A model generated the notes under the pieces. It ran no database searches. It saw only the letters and a list, made by a program, of their open reading frames with translations, and had not been told where the DNA came from. This document shows positions 17,624-26,318 of a stretch of DNA of 64,000 bases, one piece after another. The position numbers and the translations under genes were made by a program. Origin of the DNA: Nonomuraea indica. Lineage in GTDB: Bacteria; Actinomycetota; Actinomycetes; Streptosporangiales; Streptosporangiaceae. The stretch lies in NCBI RefSeq assembly GCF_002850745.1, contig NZ_KZ559474.1:318422-382421 (forward strand), read 5' to 3'. Each line of letters starts with the position of its first letter. Position 1 is the first letter of the stretch.

Positions 17624-20600
17624 CCCCCGCCGACCTGGCCGGCAAGCTCGGCATCCTGCCGCCCACCCCCGAGCAGGCCGACGTCATCCAGTCGCCCCTC
17701 GAACCCATGGTCGTCATGGCCGGCGCCGGCTCAGGCAAGAGCGAGACCATGGCCGGCCGGGTCGTCTGGCTGGTGGCGCGCGGCCTGGTCCGGCCGGCGA
17801 ACGTGCTCGGCCTGACGTTCACCCGCAAGGCGGCCGCCGAGCTGGCCAACCGCGTCCGCGAGCGGCTCACCGGCCTCGCCGAGGCCGGCCTGGTCGAGCC
17901 GGAGCTGCTCGACGACGAGCCGACAGTCTCCACCTACCACGCCTACGCCGCCCGCCTGGTCACCGACCACGCGCTGCGCGAGGCGCTGGAGCCGACCATG
18001 CGCCTGGTCACCCCCGCGGTGTCGTGGCAGCTCGCCTCCCGGGTGGTGGCCGGGTACGACGGGCCGATGGACCGCGTCGAGCTGGGCCCGCCGTCGGTCA
18101 CCGCGGCCGTGCTCGAGCTCGCCGGCGAGCTGTCGGAGCACCTGCGCACCGCCGCCGACGTGCGCCGGGTGGGCGAGTGGCTGGACGGCCTGCACGGGCG
18201 GCTCACCGGCCGCACCACGCTCGCCCAGCGCCGCCCGCTCACCGTCCAGGCGGCCAGGGAGGAGCTGCTGCCGCTGGTGGAGGCGTACGAACGGCTGAAG
18301 CGCGCCCGCGAGGTCATCGACTACGGCGACCAGATGGCTCTCGCCGCGCGGATCGCCGCGGGCCACAAGGAGGTCGGCGAGATCGAGCGGTCGCGCTTCT
18401 CCGTGGTGCTGCTCGACGAGTACCAGGACACCAGCCACGCCCAGCTCGTGCTGCTGAAGAGCCTGTACGGCAACGGCCACCCGGTCACCGCCGTGGGCGA
18501 CCCCTGCCAGTCGATCTACGGCTGGCGCGGCGCCTCGGCCGGCAACCTGCGCCGCTTCCCCACCGACTTCCGGACCCGCGCCGGCGACCCGGCGCCGGTG
18601 CGGCAGCTCAGCGTCAGCTTCCGCAACGGCGACCGGGTCCTCGACGTGGCCGCCCGCGTGCAGCTCCCGCTGCGCATGGAGGCCCGCGAGGTGCCCGTGC
18701 TCGTTCCCGGGCCCAACCGGGTGGACCGGGGCCGTGTCACCTGCGCCTTCCACGAGACGGCCGAGGACGAGGCGCGCTGGATCGCCGACGGCCTGGCCAG
18801 GATGCTCGGCCAGGAGGTGGCGCCCGACGGCCTGCCCTGGGGCGAGGGCGAACGCAAGAAGACACCCGCGCTGCAGCCCCAGGACGTCGCGATCCTGGCG
18901 CGCAAGCGGTCGCAGTTCCCGGCCCTGCGCAGGGCGCTGGAGGAGCGCGACATCCCGGTCGAGGTGGTGGGCCTGGGCGGCCTGCTCACCGTGCCCGAGG
19001 TGAGCGACATCGTGGCCACCCTGCGCGTGCTCTACGACCCGACGGCCGGCGACGCCCTGGCCCGGCTGCTGGCCGGCCCGCGCTGGCGGATCGGACCGGC
19101 CGATCTGCGGGTGCTCGGTGAGTACGCCAGGGAGCTGACCCGCGAGGCCCGCGAGAGCCGCCACGAGCGCGACCCGCTCGACCAGGTGGTCGCCGACCTC
19201 GCCGAGGAGCGCGGCAGCCTGGTCGACGCGCTCGACGAGCTGCCCGACCGGCAGGAGTGGCTGGAGGCGTTCTCGCCGCTGGCCCGCACCCGGCTGGTCA
19301 GCCTGGCGTACGAGCTGCGCCAGCTCCGCGCGCACACCGCCCAGCCGCTCCCCGACCTGATCACCGAGGTGGAGCGGCGGCTGGGCCTCGACATCGAGGT
19401 GGCGGCGCGCGGCGGCACGGTCAGCGCGTTCGCGGCCCGGGCCGACCTCGACGCGTTCCTCGACGCGGCCTCCCGCTTCGCCGGCGACTCCGAGGACCCG
19501 ACGCTCGGGGCGTTCCTCGCCTACCTGCAGGCGGCCGAGAGCGAGGAGTTCGGGCTGGAGGCCGGCCGGGTCGGTGAGAGCAACAGCGTCAAGCTCATGA
19601 CCGTGCACGCCTCCAAGGGCCTGGAGTGGCCCGTCGTGGTCGTGCCGGGCCTGTCGCAGCTCATCAGCTCCAAGGGCACGATCGCCACCGGCAGCATGTT
19701 CCCGGCCACGCCGGTGACCAACAGCCGCTGGACCGACAACCCGCGCAAGCTGCCCTACCCGCTGCGCGGCGACGTCGCCGACCTGCCGCGGCTGACGGGG
19801 CTGACCAAGGAGGAGCTGGCCGCGTTCGACGAGAGCTGCCGTGAACGCGACCTGATGGAGGAACGGCGACTGGCGTACGTGGCGGTCACCCGGGCCCACT
19901 ACCACCTCATCGCCTCCGGCTTCCGCTGGGGCAGCGCGTCCAGGCCGCTGGAGCCGTCCGACTTCCTGCTGGAGATCCGCGACAGCGCCGACAAGGTGGC
20001 CTTCTGGGCGCCCGAGCCGCGCGAGGGGGAGACCAACCCGCTGCTGGCCGAGCCCGCCGAGGCCGTCTGGCCGGTCACGCCCGAGGGGCTGCGCTACGAG
20101 TCGGTCCTCGACGGCGCCCGCCTGGTCGAGGACGCGCTGGCGGGCACCCTGGCCGCCGCCGCCGACGACGAGCCGGTGCGCGCGTTCGAGGAGGAGCGCA
20201 TCCGCGCCTGGGAGCGTGACACCGACCTGCTGCTGCGCGAGCGCGAGCAGCACCGGCGGCGCACCGGCACGATCGTCGAGCTGCCGTCGAAGCTGACCGT
20301 GTCGTCGCTGGTCACGCTGGCCGCCGACGCCCGCGAGCTGGCCCGCAGGATCCGCCGCCCGGTCCCGGTCAAGCCGGCTCCGCTGGCGCGCCGCGGCACC
20401 TCCTTCCACAAGTGGCTGGAGACGCGCTGGGACCAGCAGCGGCTGCTCGACGACTTCGACCTCGACCTCGTCGACGAGATCGAGGAGGCCGACGTGCGGC
20501 TCGCGGAGCTGCAGGAACGCTTCGAGGAGAGCGAATGGGCCGAACGCCGGCCGCTCGACCTGGAGGTCCCGTTCGAGACCATGATCGCCGACCGGCTGGT

Positions 20601-20922
20601 GCGCGGCCGGATGGACGCGGTCTTCGAGCTGCCCGGCGGCCGCTACGAGGTCGTCGACTGGAAGACCGGCGAGCCGCCCACGGGCAAGGCCGCGCGGGCC
20701 GCCTCCGTGCAGCTGGCCGCCTACCGGCTGGCCTGGTCGCACCTGGCGGGCGTGCCGCTCGACCGCGTCAGCGCCGCCTTCCACTACGTGCGCGCCAACC
20801 GGACCGTCCGCCCCGTGGACCTGCTCGACGCCGACGGCCTGGTGGCGCTCGTCGAGTCGGTGCCGGTGAACCAGGCGCCGGTCACCCCCGCAGGTGGTGG
20901 AAGCTCGGACGGGGGTGCATGA
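17617..20922 (+). CDS. adnB: AdnB, helicase-nuclease subunit of AdnAB recombination complex
   Basis: 1101 residues: UvrD-like motor (Walker A GAGSGKSETMAGRVVWLVARG-type segment near residue 32, DEYQDTSHAQ, motif GWRGAS, VAVTRAHYHL) and C-terminal nuclease (GTSFHKWLE, GRMDAVF, VVDWKTGEPP, QLAAYRLAW). It has no iron-sulfur Cys set, as expected for the AdnB partner. The GTG start overlaps the adnA stop, so the two subunits are translationally coupled and made in a fixed ratio. The 3' end runs 41 nt into the convergent siderophore decarboxylase gene, leaving no intergenic terminator. Confidence 0.92.
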   Translation: MLTPADLAGKLGILPPTPEQADVIQSPLEPMVVMAGAGSGKSETMAGRVVWLVARGLVRPANVLGLTFTRKAAAELANRVRERLTGLAEAGLVEPELLDDEPTVSTYHAYAARLVTDHALREALEPTMRLVTPAVSWQLASRVVAGYDGPMDRVELGPPSVTAAVLELAGELSEHLRTAADVRRVGEWLDGLHGRLTGRTTLAQRRPLTVQAAREELLPLVEAYERLKRAREVIDYGDQMALAARIAAGHKEVGEIERSRFSVVLLDEYQDTSHAQLVLLKSLYGNGHPVTAVGDPCQSIYGWRGASAGNLRRFPTDFRTRAGDPAPVRQLSVSFRNGDRVLDVAARVQLPLRMEAREVPVLVPGPNRVDRGRVTCAFHETAEDEARWIADGLARMLGQEVAPDGLPWGEGERKKTPALQPQDVAILARKRSQFPALRRALEERDIPVEVVGLGGLLTVPEVSDIVATLRVLYDPTAGDALARLLAGPRWRIGPADLRVLGEYARELTREARESRHERDPLDQVVADLAEERGSLVDALDELPDRQEWLEAFSPLARTRLVSLAYELRQLRAHTAQPLPDLITEVERRLGLDIEVAARGGTVSAFAARADLDAFLDAASRFAGDSEDPTLGAFLAYLQAAESEEFGLEAGRVGESNSVKLMTVHASKGLEWPVVVVPGLSQLISSKGTIATGSMFPATPVTNSRWTDNPRKLPYPLRGDVADLPRLTGLTKEELAAFDESCRERDLMEERRLAYVAVTRAHYHLIASGFRWGSASRPLEPSDFLLEIRDSADKVAFWAPEPREGETNPLLAEPAEAVWPVTPEGLRYESVLDGARLVEDALAGTLAAAADDEPVRAFEEERIRAWERDTDLLLREREQHRRRTGTIVELPSKLTVSSLVTLAADARELARRIRRPVPVKPAPLARRGTSFHKWLETRWDQQRLLDDFDLDLVDEIEEADVRLAELQERFEESEWAERRPLDLEVPFETMIADRLVRGRMDAVFELPGGRYEVVDWKTGEPPTGKAARAASVQLAAYRLAWSHLAGVPLDRVSAAFHYVRANRTVRPVDLLDADGLVALVESVPVNQAPVTPAGGGSSDGGA

Positions 20923-21955
20923 GGAACTCGTGGTGGGAGATGTTCCAGGCGTAGGCGCCGGCCATCGCGAAGACCACCGTGTCCCCCACCCGCACCGAGG
21001 TCACGACGTCACGGGCGAAGACGTCCTTGGGGGTGCACAGCTGCCCGACGAGCGTGACCGGCTCGTCCGCCACCCCCGGCCCGTCACCCGTCGGCAGCAC
21101 CGCGAACGGCTGGTCGTGCCCCTTGGCGACCGGCGTGCGCAGATGGTGGGTACCACCCAGGAGGATCGCGAACGCCGCGCCGCGCACCCGCTTCACGTCC
21201 ACCACCCGGGTCACGTACGAGCCGCAGTAGGCCGTCAGCGCCCGCCCCGGCTCGATCCGCACCCGCTGCCCCGGGCGGCGCAGCCGGGCCAGGCCCCGGC
21301 CGTATCCGGCCCAGTCGAAGACGTCGTCCGGCGCCGTGTAGGACACGGCCATGCCGCCGCCCAGGTTGACCTCGTCGTGCGGGGTGTCCAGCAGCCGCTC
21401 GGCCAGGCGGAGCAGGGCGGGCGCGTCCAGGCCGCTCGCCAGGTGCGCGTGCAGGCCGCGCAACCGCACCCGCGCGGTGAAGAGCGGCAGGCACTCGGCC
21501 ACCCCCGCCTCGTCCATGCCGAACGGGCCGCTCATCGTCAGCGCCGCCCCCTCGACCGGCAGACCCGGGTTGATCCGCAGCAGCACGTCGGCCTCCAGGC
21601 CGGTGGCCAGCAGGCGCCGCAGCTCGTTCGGCGACTCGACGTGGACGCGGTGGTGCGGCAGGCGCAGCTCCGCGTCGGTCTTGCCGGGCCCCGCCAGGGC
21701 CAGCCGCCCGCCGGGGAACAGCGCCGTCACGTGGGCGTGCTCGCCGGCCGACGACACCTCGAACCCGTCCACGTACGGCTCCAGCACCCGAAGCAGCTCC
21801 GGGTCCGGGTTGGCCTTGACCGCGTAGTACAGCTCGACCTCCGGCAGCGCCCGTCGCACCGCGGCGGCGTGGGCGTCCAGGGCGGCCAGGTCGTACAGGT
21901 AGGCGGGCACGTCGCCGAGCCGCGGGGCCGCGTCCCGCACGGTGGGCGTGATCAT
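20882..21955 (-). CDS. Type III PLP-dependent decarboxylase of siderophore operon
   Basis: 357 residues of the Orn/Lys/diaminopimelate decarboxylase (alanine-racemase fold) family: PLP Lys in YYAVKANPDPELL, phosphate-binding GGG in VNLGGGMAVSY, EPGRAL, and the C-terminal active-site LCTPKDVFARD. Last gene of the minus-strand operon; ATG 21955 overlaps the stop of the preceding synthetase (ATGA). By analogy with SbnH of staphyloferrin B, which decarboxylates a citryl-diamino-acid intermediate, it probably acts on an amino acid or on an intermediate tethered to citrate. Its substrate cannot be read from sequence. Confidence 0.85.
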   Translation of the reverse strand: MITPTVRDAAPRLGDVPAYLYDLAALDAHAAAVRRALPEVELYYAVKANPDPELLRVLEPYVDGFEVSSAGEHAHVTALFPGGRLALAGPGKTDAELRLPHHRVHVESPNELRRLLATGLEADVLLRINPGLPVEGAALTMSGPFGMDEAGVAECLPLFTARVRLRGLHAHLASGLDAPALLRLAERLLDTPHDEVNLGGGMAVSYTAPDDVFDWAGYGRGLARLRRPGQRVRIEPGRALTAYCGSYVTRVVDVKRVRGAAFAILLGGTHHLRTPVAKGHDQPFAVLPTGDGPGVADEPVTLVGQLCTPKDVFARDVVTSVRVGDTVVFAMAGAYAWNISHHEFLMHPRPSFHHLRG

Positions 21956-23496
21956 GCGAGGGGGTTCGCGATCGGCACGTAGCCGGCCGCCCGGTCGGCG
22001 GCGCGGGCCCAGCGCACCCCCAGGTTCGCCTTGGCGGGCAGCGGCGCTCCGGCCAGCAGGTCCGAGAGCGGCTCCGGCCGGCCGAGCTCGCCGGCCTGCC
22101 GGTCCAGGATGTCGCGGGCGGCCCGCCACAGCTCGCGCAGCACCTCGTCGCCGCCGGGCGCCGCCACCGTGGCCGCGATCTCGGTGAGGTGGTTGACGAG
22201 CAGGCAGTAGACCACCCGGGCCCAGCCGCGTTCGGCGTCGTACGTCATCGCCCGCGCCACCCGCTCCGGCACCCCGGCGAGGTCGTGCCGGCCGGCGACC
22301 AGCTTGGTGCCCTCCAGGTCGCGGAAGACCGCCTCGCGCGGCATGCCGTCGCCGTCCAGGCCGATCAGGACGTTCTGCAGGTGGGGCTCCAGGATCACGC
22401 CGTGCGCGAAGAACAGCTCCAGCACGGGCGGCGCCACCGCCGACACGTACGCGCTCCACCAGCCGAGCGGGTCACGCCGGGCGGCACCGTCGGCGGCCAG
22501 CGCGCCCGCCAGGACCGGCACGACGCCGGGGGAGCACACCGACCACGGGCTCTCACGGACGATCACCCCCAGCCCCTCCAGCAGCCGCGTCCCGAGGCGC
22601 GCCGAGCGGTAGCCCGGCTCGGCCAGCCACCGCGTGCCGGGGAACCTGCTCGCCACCTCCTTGACCACCGGCCCGAGCCGCGCCGTCAGCTCCACCGCTC
22701 CGGCCAGCTCGTACCAGGCGTTCTTGCGCACGCAGTTGGTGATCCGCACGTCCAGGCTGAACTTCAGGCACACCCCCGCCGTCGGCGCGTACACCGTGCG
22801 CACCGACGACGTCGGCGCCACCGGCGGCCCGTCGCCCAGATCGACCAGCTCGTCGCCCAGCGCCGGGCGCAGCAGGTCGAGCTGCCACGGATGCGCGGGC
22901 AGCAGCCGGTAGCCCGGCGGCGCCTCACCCAGCAGGTCCAGGGCTGACGCGTCGCCCTCCTCGGCCAGCACGTCGGCGCGCACCCCGAGCAGCCGCACGG
23001 GGAACTCGGCGTGCGCCTCCGGCGCGTAGCGCAGCCAGCGGTCACCACCACGCGCCTTCGGGCTGGGATGGAACGGGTGCCCGAACACCAGGGCCTGCTC
23101 CGAGGCCAGCCACGGGTCGGCCGGCGGCGCCGCTGCGGCCCGCGCCCGGAGGATCGCCGCCACCGCCTCCCTGCTGGCGGCCACCTGCCCGGCGAACTCC
23201 TCGTTGCCGCCCGCCGCGGACAGCTCCAGCTCCACCAGCCGGACCAGCTCGTCCGACGTCAGCGGGCGCCACAAGCCGGCCTCCAGCCGCTCCGGCGGCC
23301 CGTCGAGGCGCAGCGCCGCGCCGCCACGCGTACGCGCCCGCAGCAGCACGCCGCCCACCCGCAGCAGCACGTACGGCGGCGCCGGCCACACCAGCCCGCG
23401 CGGCCCGGCCACCTCCCGCACGCAGCAGCGGAGCAGGGCCGCCAGCGTCGCCTCCTCAGCCGGCGACCCCGGCGCGTCGAGGACCAGACCGTGCAT
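21952..23496 (-). CDS. IucA/IucC family siderophore synthetase (second NIS synthetase)
   Basis: 514 residues of the NRPS-independent siderophore (NIS) synthetase family, which adenylates a carboxylate (usually of citrate) and condenses it with an amine or hydroxyl. Visible motifs include KFSLDVRITNCVRKNAWYEL, HPWQLD, EPHLQNVLIGL and FRDLEGTKL. ATG 23496 directly follows the stop of the upstream synthetase with no gap. The two synthetases in tandem imply two carboxylates of the backbone are activated in turn. Confidence 0.88.
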   Translation of the reverse strand: MHGLVLDAPGSPAEEATLAALLRCCVREVAGPRGLVWPAPPYVLLRVGGVLLRARTRGGAALRLDGPPERLEAGLWRPLTSDELVRLVELELSAAGGNEEFAGQVAASREAVAAILRARAAAAPPADPWLASEQALVFGHPFHPSPKARGGDRWLRYAPEAHAEFPVRLLGVRADVLAEEGDASALDLLGEAPPGYRLLPAHPWQLDLLRPALGDELVDLGDGPPVAPTSSVRTVYAPTAGVCLKFSLDVRITNCVRKNAWYELAGAVELTARLGPVVKEVASRFPGTRWLAEPGYRSARLGTRLLEGLGVIVRESPWSVCSPGVVPVLAGALAADGAARRDPLGWWSAYVSAVAPPVLELFFAHGVILEPHLQNVLIGLDGDGMPREAVFRDLEGTKLVAGRHDLAGVPERVARAMTYDAERGWARVVYCLLVNHLTEIAATVAAPGGDEVLRELWRAARDILDRQAGELGRPEPLSDLLAGAPLPAKANLGVRWARAADRAAGYVPIANPLA

Positions 23497-25026
23497 TCAA
23501 GCTCTCCTCAGGTAGTTGGGCCCGCTGGTGCCGTAGAACTTGTTGACGTCCCGCGCGCCTGTCCGCTCCTTGGCCACCAGCGTCCCGGCGGTGATCATCG
23601 ACTTGCCGGTGAGCCGGGCCGCCTCCAGCGTCCTGGCCCGCAGCAGCCTGGCCATCGGGTCGTCGCCGTACTCGTCCAGGGCCTCGGCCAGCGTGGCGCG
23701 CACCAGGGCGGCGGCCTGGCGGTACGGCAGCGCGCCGAACGCCACCGCCGCGGCGGCCAGGTGCAGGGTGATGGTCACGAACACGTCGGCCAGCGCGTGC
23801 GGGTCGTCGGTCAGCATCCGCTCGTCGGCGAAGGCCGGCACCTCGATCCCGGCCGCGGCCAGCCTCGCGGGGGAGGCGAGCAGGCCGTCGTTGTCCTTGA
23901 TCAGGAGCCTCATGGTCCCGTCGTGGAAGACCAGCGCGAGGTTCTGCTGGTGGGCCTCCAGCGCCACGCCGTACCTGACGAACAGCCGCACGTTCCACCG
24001 CAGCAGCACGCGCAGGTAGCCGGCCAGCACGCCGCCCGGCTCACCGCCCGGCACTGGGTCAACGCCCGGCACGTCGCCCAGCCCGCGGAGCACCCCGGGG
24101 GCGTTCAGCGCGGCCACCGGCACGATGACGCCCTCCGGCAGCCGTCGCACCATCCACGCCAGGTACTCGTGCCCGGCGTGCGCGTACGTCTGCTCACCGG
24201 CCACCAGCACGCCGGGATCGGCGAGCCGGCGCAGCAGCGACTCGGCGCGGGCGCCGTCCTCCAGCGTGCCCGGCCTGATCGACCGGCGGTTGCGCGCCCC
24301 CAGCGTGCTGGTCGGCAGCGGAAGTTTCAGGTGCGCGCGCGGGGTCACCTCCACGGTCCGCATCGACAGCGTCGGCCGTACTGTCACGCGGGTCGCGTCC
24401 AGCAGCCGTACCCCGTCGATCCCCGCCACCTCCCCGGCGGCCAGCGGATGCACCGGGAACAGCGTCTCGTCCGCGCCCACCGCCAGGTCGGGCGGCGCGA
24501 CGTCGGCCGGCAGCTCGGCCGAGCCCGCACGCAGCATCGCGCGCGGCACGGCGGCCCACCGCAGCTCGAACGACGGCGCGAACTCCGGCGCGTAGGCCAG
24601 CAGCTCGCCCTCCGTCAGGCCCAGCCGGGCACGGGCCGTCGGGTACACCGGATGGTCGGCGAACGCGGCCAGCGTCTCGTACGAGGGCCCGCCGGCGAGC
24701 ACCGCCGCCGCCCGGTCGTCGTGCAGTTCCCAGGCGCGCAACGCCTGCGCGCACTCCTCACCGAAGGCCGCCACCCCTTCGGCGTCGGCCGGATCGGCCA
24801 CCTCGGCCAGGGTGGCGAGCACCTCGCGCAACGCCAGCCGTTCGCCCGTGGCCACCACGAAGTCCTGGAACAGCCCGCCCGGCGCCAGCCGCACCGTCCG
24901 GCCGCCGGCCAGCACCAGCCCGACCCCGTCGCGGCCGCGGCTGACCCGGTCCGACAGCCGGCCGTAGTCCTCGCGCAGCAGCGCGTCCAGCACCCGCGCC
25001 GCGAGGTACGCCTCCCGAGGACTCAT
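23497..25026 (-). CDS. IucA/IucC family siderophore synthetase (first NIS synthetase)
   Basis: 509 residues, NIS synthetase: HPLAAGEV, RPTLSMRTVEVTPRAHLKL, STLGARNRRSI, EAHQQNLALVFHDG, LIKDNDG, and a C-terminal GKSMITAGTLVAKERTG. Distinct from the second synthetase in sequence, so the two probably have different specificities. The ATG overlaps the ATP-grasp stop (ATGA), and a short signal-like ribosome region lies within that gene's end. Cytosolic enzyme. Confidence 0.88.
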   Translation of the reverse strand: MSPREAYLAARVLDALLREDYGRLSDRVSRGRDGVGLVLAGGRTVRLAPGGLFQDFVVATGERLALREVLATLAEVADPADAEGVAAFGEECAQALRAWELHDDRAAAVLAGGPSYETLAAFADHPVYPTARARLGLTEGELLAYAPEFAPSFELRWAAVPRAMLRAGSAELPADVAPPDLAVGADETLFPVHPLAAGEVAGIDGVRLLDATRVTVRPTLSMRTVEVTPRAHLKLPLPTSTLGARNRRSIRPGTLEDGARAESLLRRLADPGVLVAGEQTYAHAGHEYLAWMVRRLPEGVIVPVAALNAPGVLRGLGDVPGVDPVPGGEPGGVLAGYLRVLLRWNVRLFVRYGVALEAHQQNLALVFHDGTMRLLIKDNDGLLASPARLAAAGIEVPAFADERMLTDDPHALADVFVTITLHLAAAAVAFGALPYRQAAALVRATLAEALDEYGDDPMARLLRARTLEAARLTGKSMITAGTLVAKERTGARDVNKFYGTSGPNYLRRA

Positions 25027-26180
25027 CCGATCACCCAGGGTCTGGCCGCCCGGTAGCCGGCGACGGCCGCCTCCACCCGGTCGCGGTCGGGCCCCACCGC
25101 GCGGATCACGCCCAGGTAGTCGCGGTTGGTGTGGGTCCGCTCCACCACCTCGCCCACCGCGCGCAGCGGCCGGTGCCACAGCCGCACGCCGTCCCGCGTC
25201 ACCGCCTCCGCCGCCGGGGCCTCGGTGATCGTGCCGGAGCGGTCGGCGACCAGGCTCACCGCGCTGCCGTGCCCCGCCGCGCCGGGCACGTCGGGCACCG
25301 GCTCGCCGAGGTGCGCCAGCAGGATCCACTCGAACAACGGCACCCCGAGCAGGTCGGCCAGGAGGAAGTCGCAGTGGTCGCCGATCACCCGGTAGTTCAC
25401 CTCCACGATCCGCGGCCCGGCCGGCGTCAGCACGTACTCGGTGTGGCACGCCCCGAACCCCACGCCGAGCGCCGCCAGCGCGGCCAGCACGTGGTCGTGC
25501 GGCCCGTCCGGCGACCAGTCGAGCCGCTCCTCCACGAAGTGCGGCAGCGGGCCCAGCGTGGTCGCGAACCCGCCCAGCACCCGCGTCGCCGACGCGTCGC
25601 CCAGCGTCTCCAGCGTGCGCAGCGGTCCCTCCAGGTACTCCTCCACGACCAGCGCCTCGCCGGGCCGCCGCCGCCTGATCCCGGCCACCGCCCGGGGCAG
25701 GTCCTCCTCGACCAGCACGACGTCCTCGCTGGCCACCCCTTCGCGCGGCTTGACCACCACCGGGTACGGGACGCCGTCCGGCACCGGGTCGCCGGGCGCC
25801 AGCCGTACCGACCAGACCCGCTCGACCCCGGCCTCGGCCAGGGCCCGGCGGGTCAGGAACTTGTTCTTGGCCGCCAGGCAGGCCCGCCAGTCCTTGCCCG
25901 GGAGCCCGAAGTAGTCCGCCGCGAGCGCGGTCTCCACCTGCAGGTGGTCGGAGTTGGAGAAGATCGCGGCGGGCCGGCCGAGGGAGGCGACCGTGTCGAT
26001 GAGCGCGCGCGGGTCGCGCACGTCGCAGCCGACGGCGCCGGGATGCCGCTCCGGCCGGTCGGTGAGGATCGTGACCTCGCAGCCCAGCGCGCGGGCGGCC
26101 GGAAGGAACCCGTCGGTCACCGAGTCGGTCGGTTTGAGCGCGGTCAGGTACAGCCGCAACGCGTGGCACCCCCGAAGCAT
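25023..26180 (-). CDS. ATP-grasp carboxylate-amine ligase, first gene of siderophore operon
   Basis: 385 residues with an ATP-grasp fold: N-terminal Rossmann-like part (SNSDHLQVETALAADYFGL), AAKNKFLTRRALAEAGV, ATP-binding YPVVVKPREGVASEDVVLV, VEEYLEG, and metal-binding IVEVNYRVIGDHCDFLL. Such enzymes form acyl-phosphates and join them to amines. Placed first in the operon directly under an iron box, it probably attaches an amino acid or a second acyl group to the siderophore. ATG 26180 is the first in-frame ATG after the -10-like TAGGAT (26214-26209); there is no Shine-Dalgarno, and the leader is about 20 nt. No dedicated exporter or uptake genes are next to the operon. Confidence 0.8.
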   Translation of the reverse strand: MLRGCHALRLYLTALKPTDSVTDGFLPAARALGCEVTILTDRPERHPGAVGCDVRDPRALIDTVASLGRPAAIFSNSDHLQVETALAADYFGLPGKDWRACLAAKNKFLTRRALAEAGVERVWSVRLAPGDPVPDGVPYPVVVKPREGVASEDVVLVEEDLPRAVAGIRRRRPGEALVVEEYLEGPLRTLETLGDASATRVLGGFATTLGPLPHFVEERLDWSPDGPHDHVLAALAALGVGFGACHTEYVLTPAGPRIVEVNYRVIGDHCDFLLADLLGVPLFEWILLAHLGEPVPDVPGAAGHGSAVSLVADRSGTITEAPAAEAVTRDGVRLWHRPLRAVGEVVERTHTNRDYLGVIRAVGPDRDRVEAAVAGYRAARPWVIG

Positions 26181-26182
26181 GA

Positions 26183-26201
26183 TCAGGTTAGGCTTACCTA
26201 A
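26183..26201 (-). promoter_or_regulatory. IdeR/DmdR-type iron box controlling siderophore operon
   Basis: The plus-strand 19-mer TCAGGTTAGGCTTACCTAA differs from the actinobacterial iron-box consensus TTAGGTWAGSCTWACCTAA at one position outside the degenerate sites. It covers the expected transcription start, just downstream of the -10-like TAGGAT (26214-26209), and ends 2 nt before the ATP-grasp ATG. Iron-loaded IdeR/DmdR repressor bound here would block initiation, so the operon should be induced by iron limitation. Confidence 0.88.
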
Positions 26202-26318
26202 CCATGTGATCCTAGCCCGTTCGCGATCACCCCCGGGCCAGGACGCGGCAATCCGTCCCTGGTCCCGCGCGAACTCCGGGGCCATAGGATGACATGGGAT
26301 TCGGGGAAGGGTGGGCGC

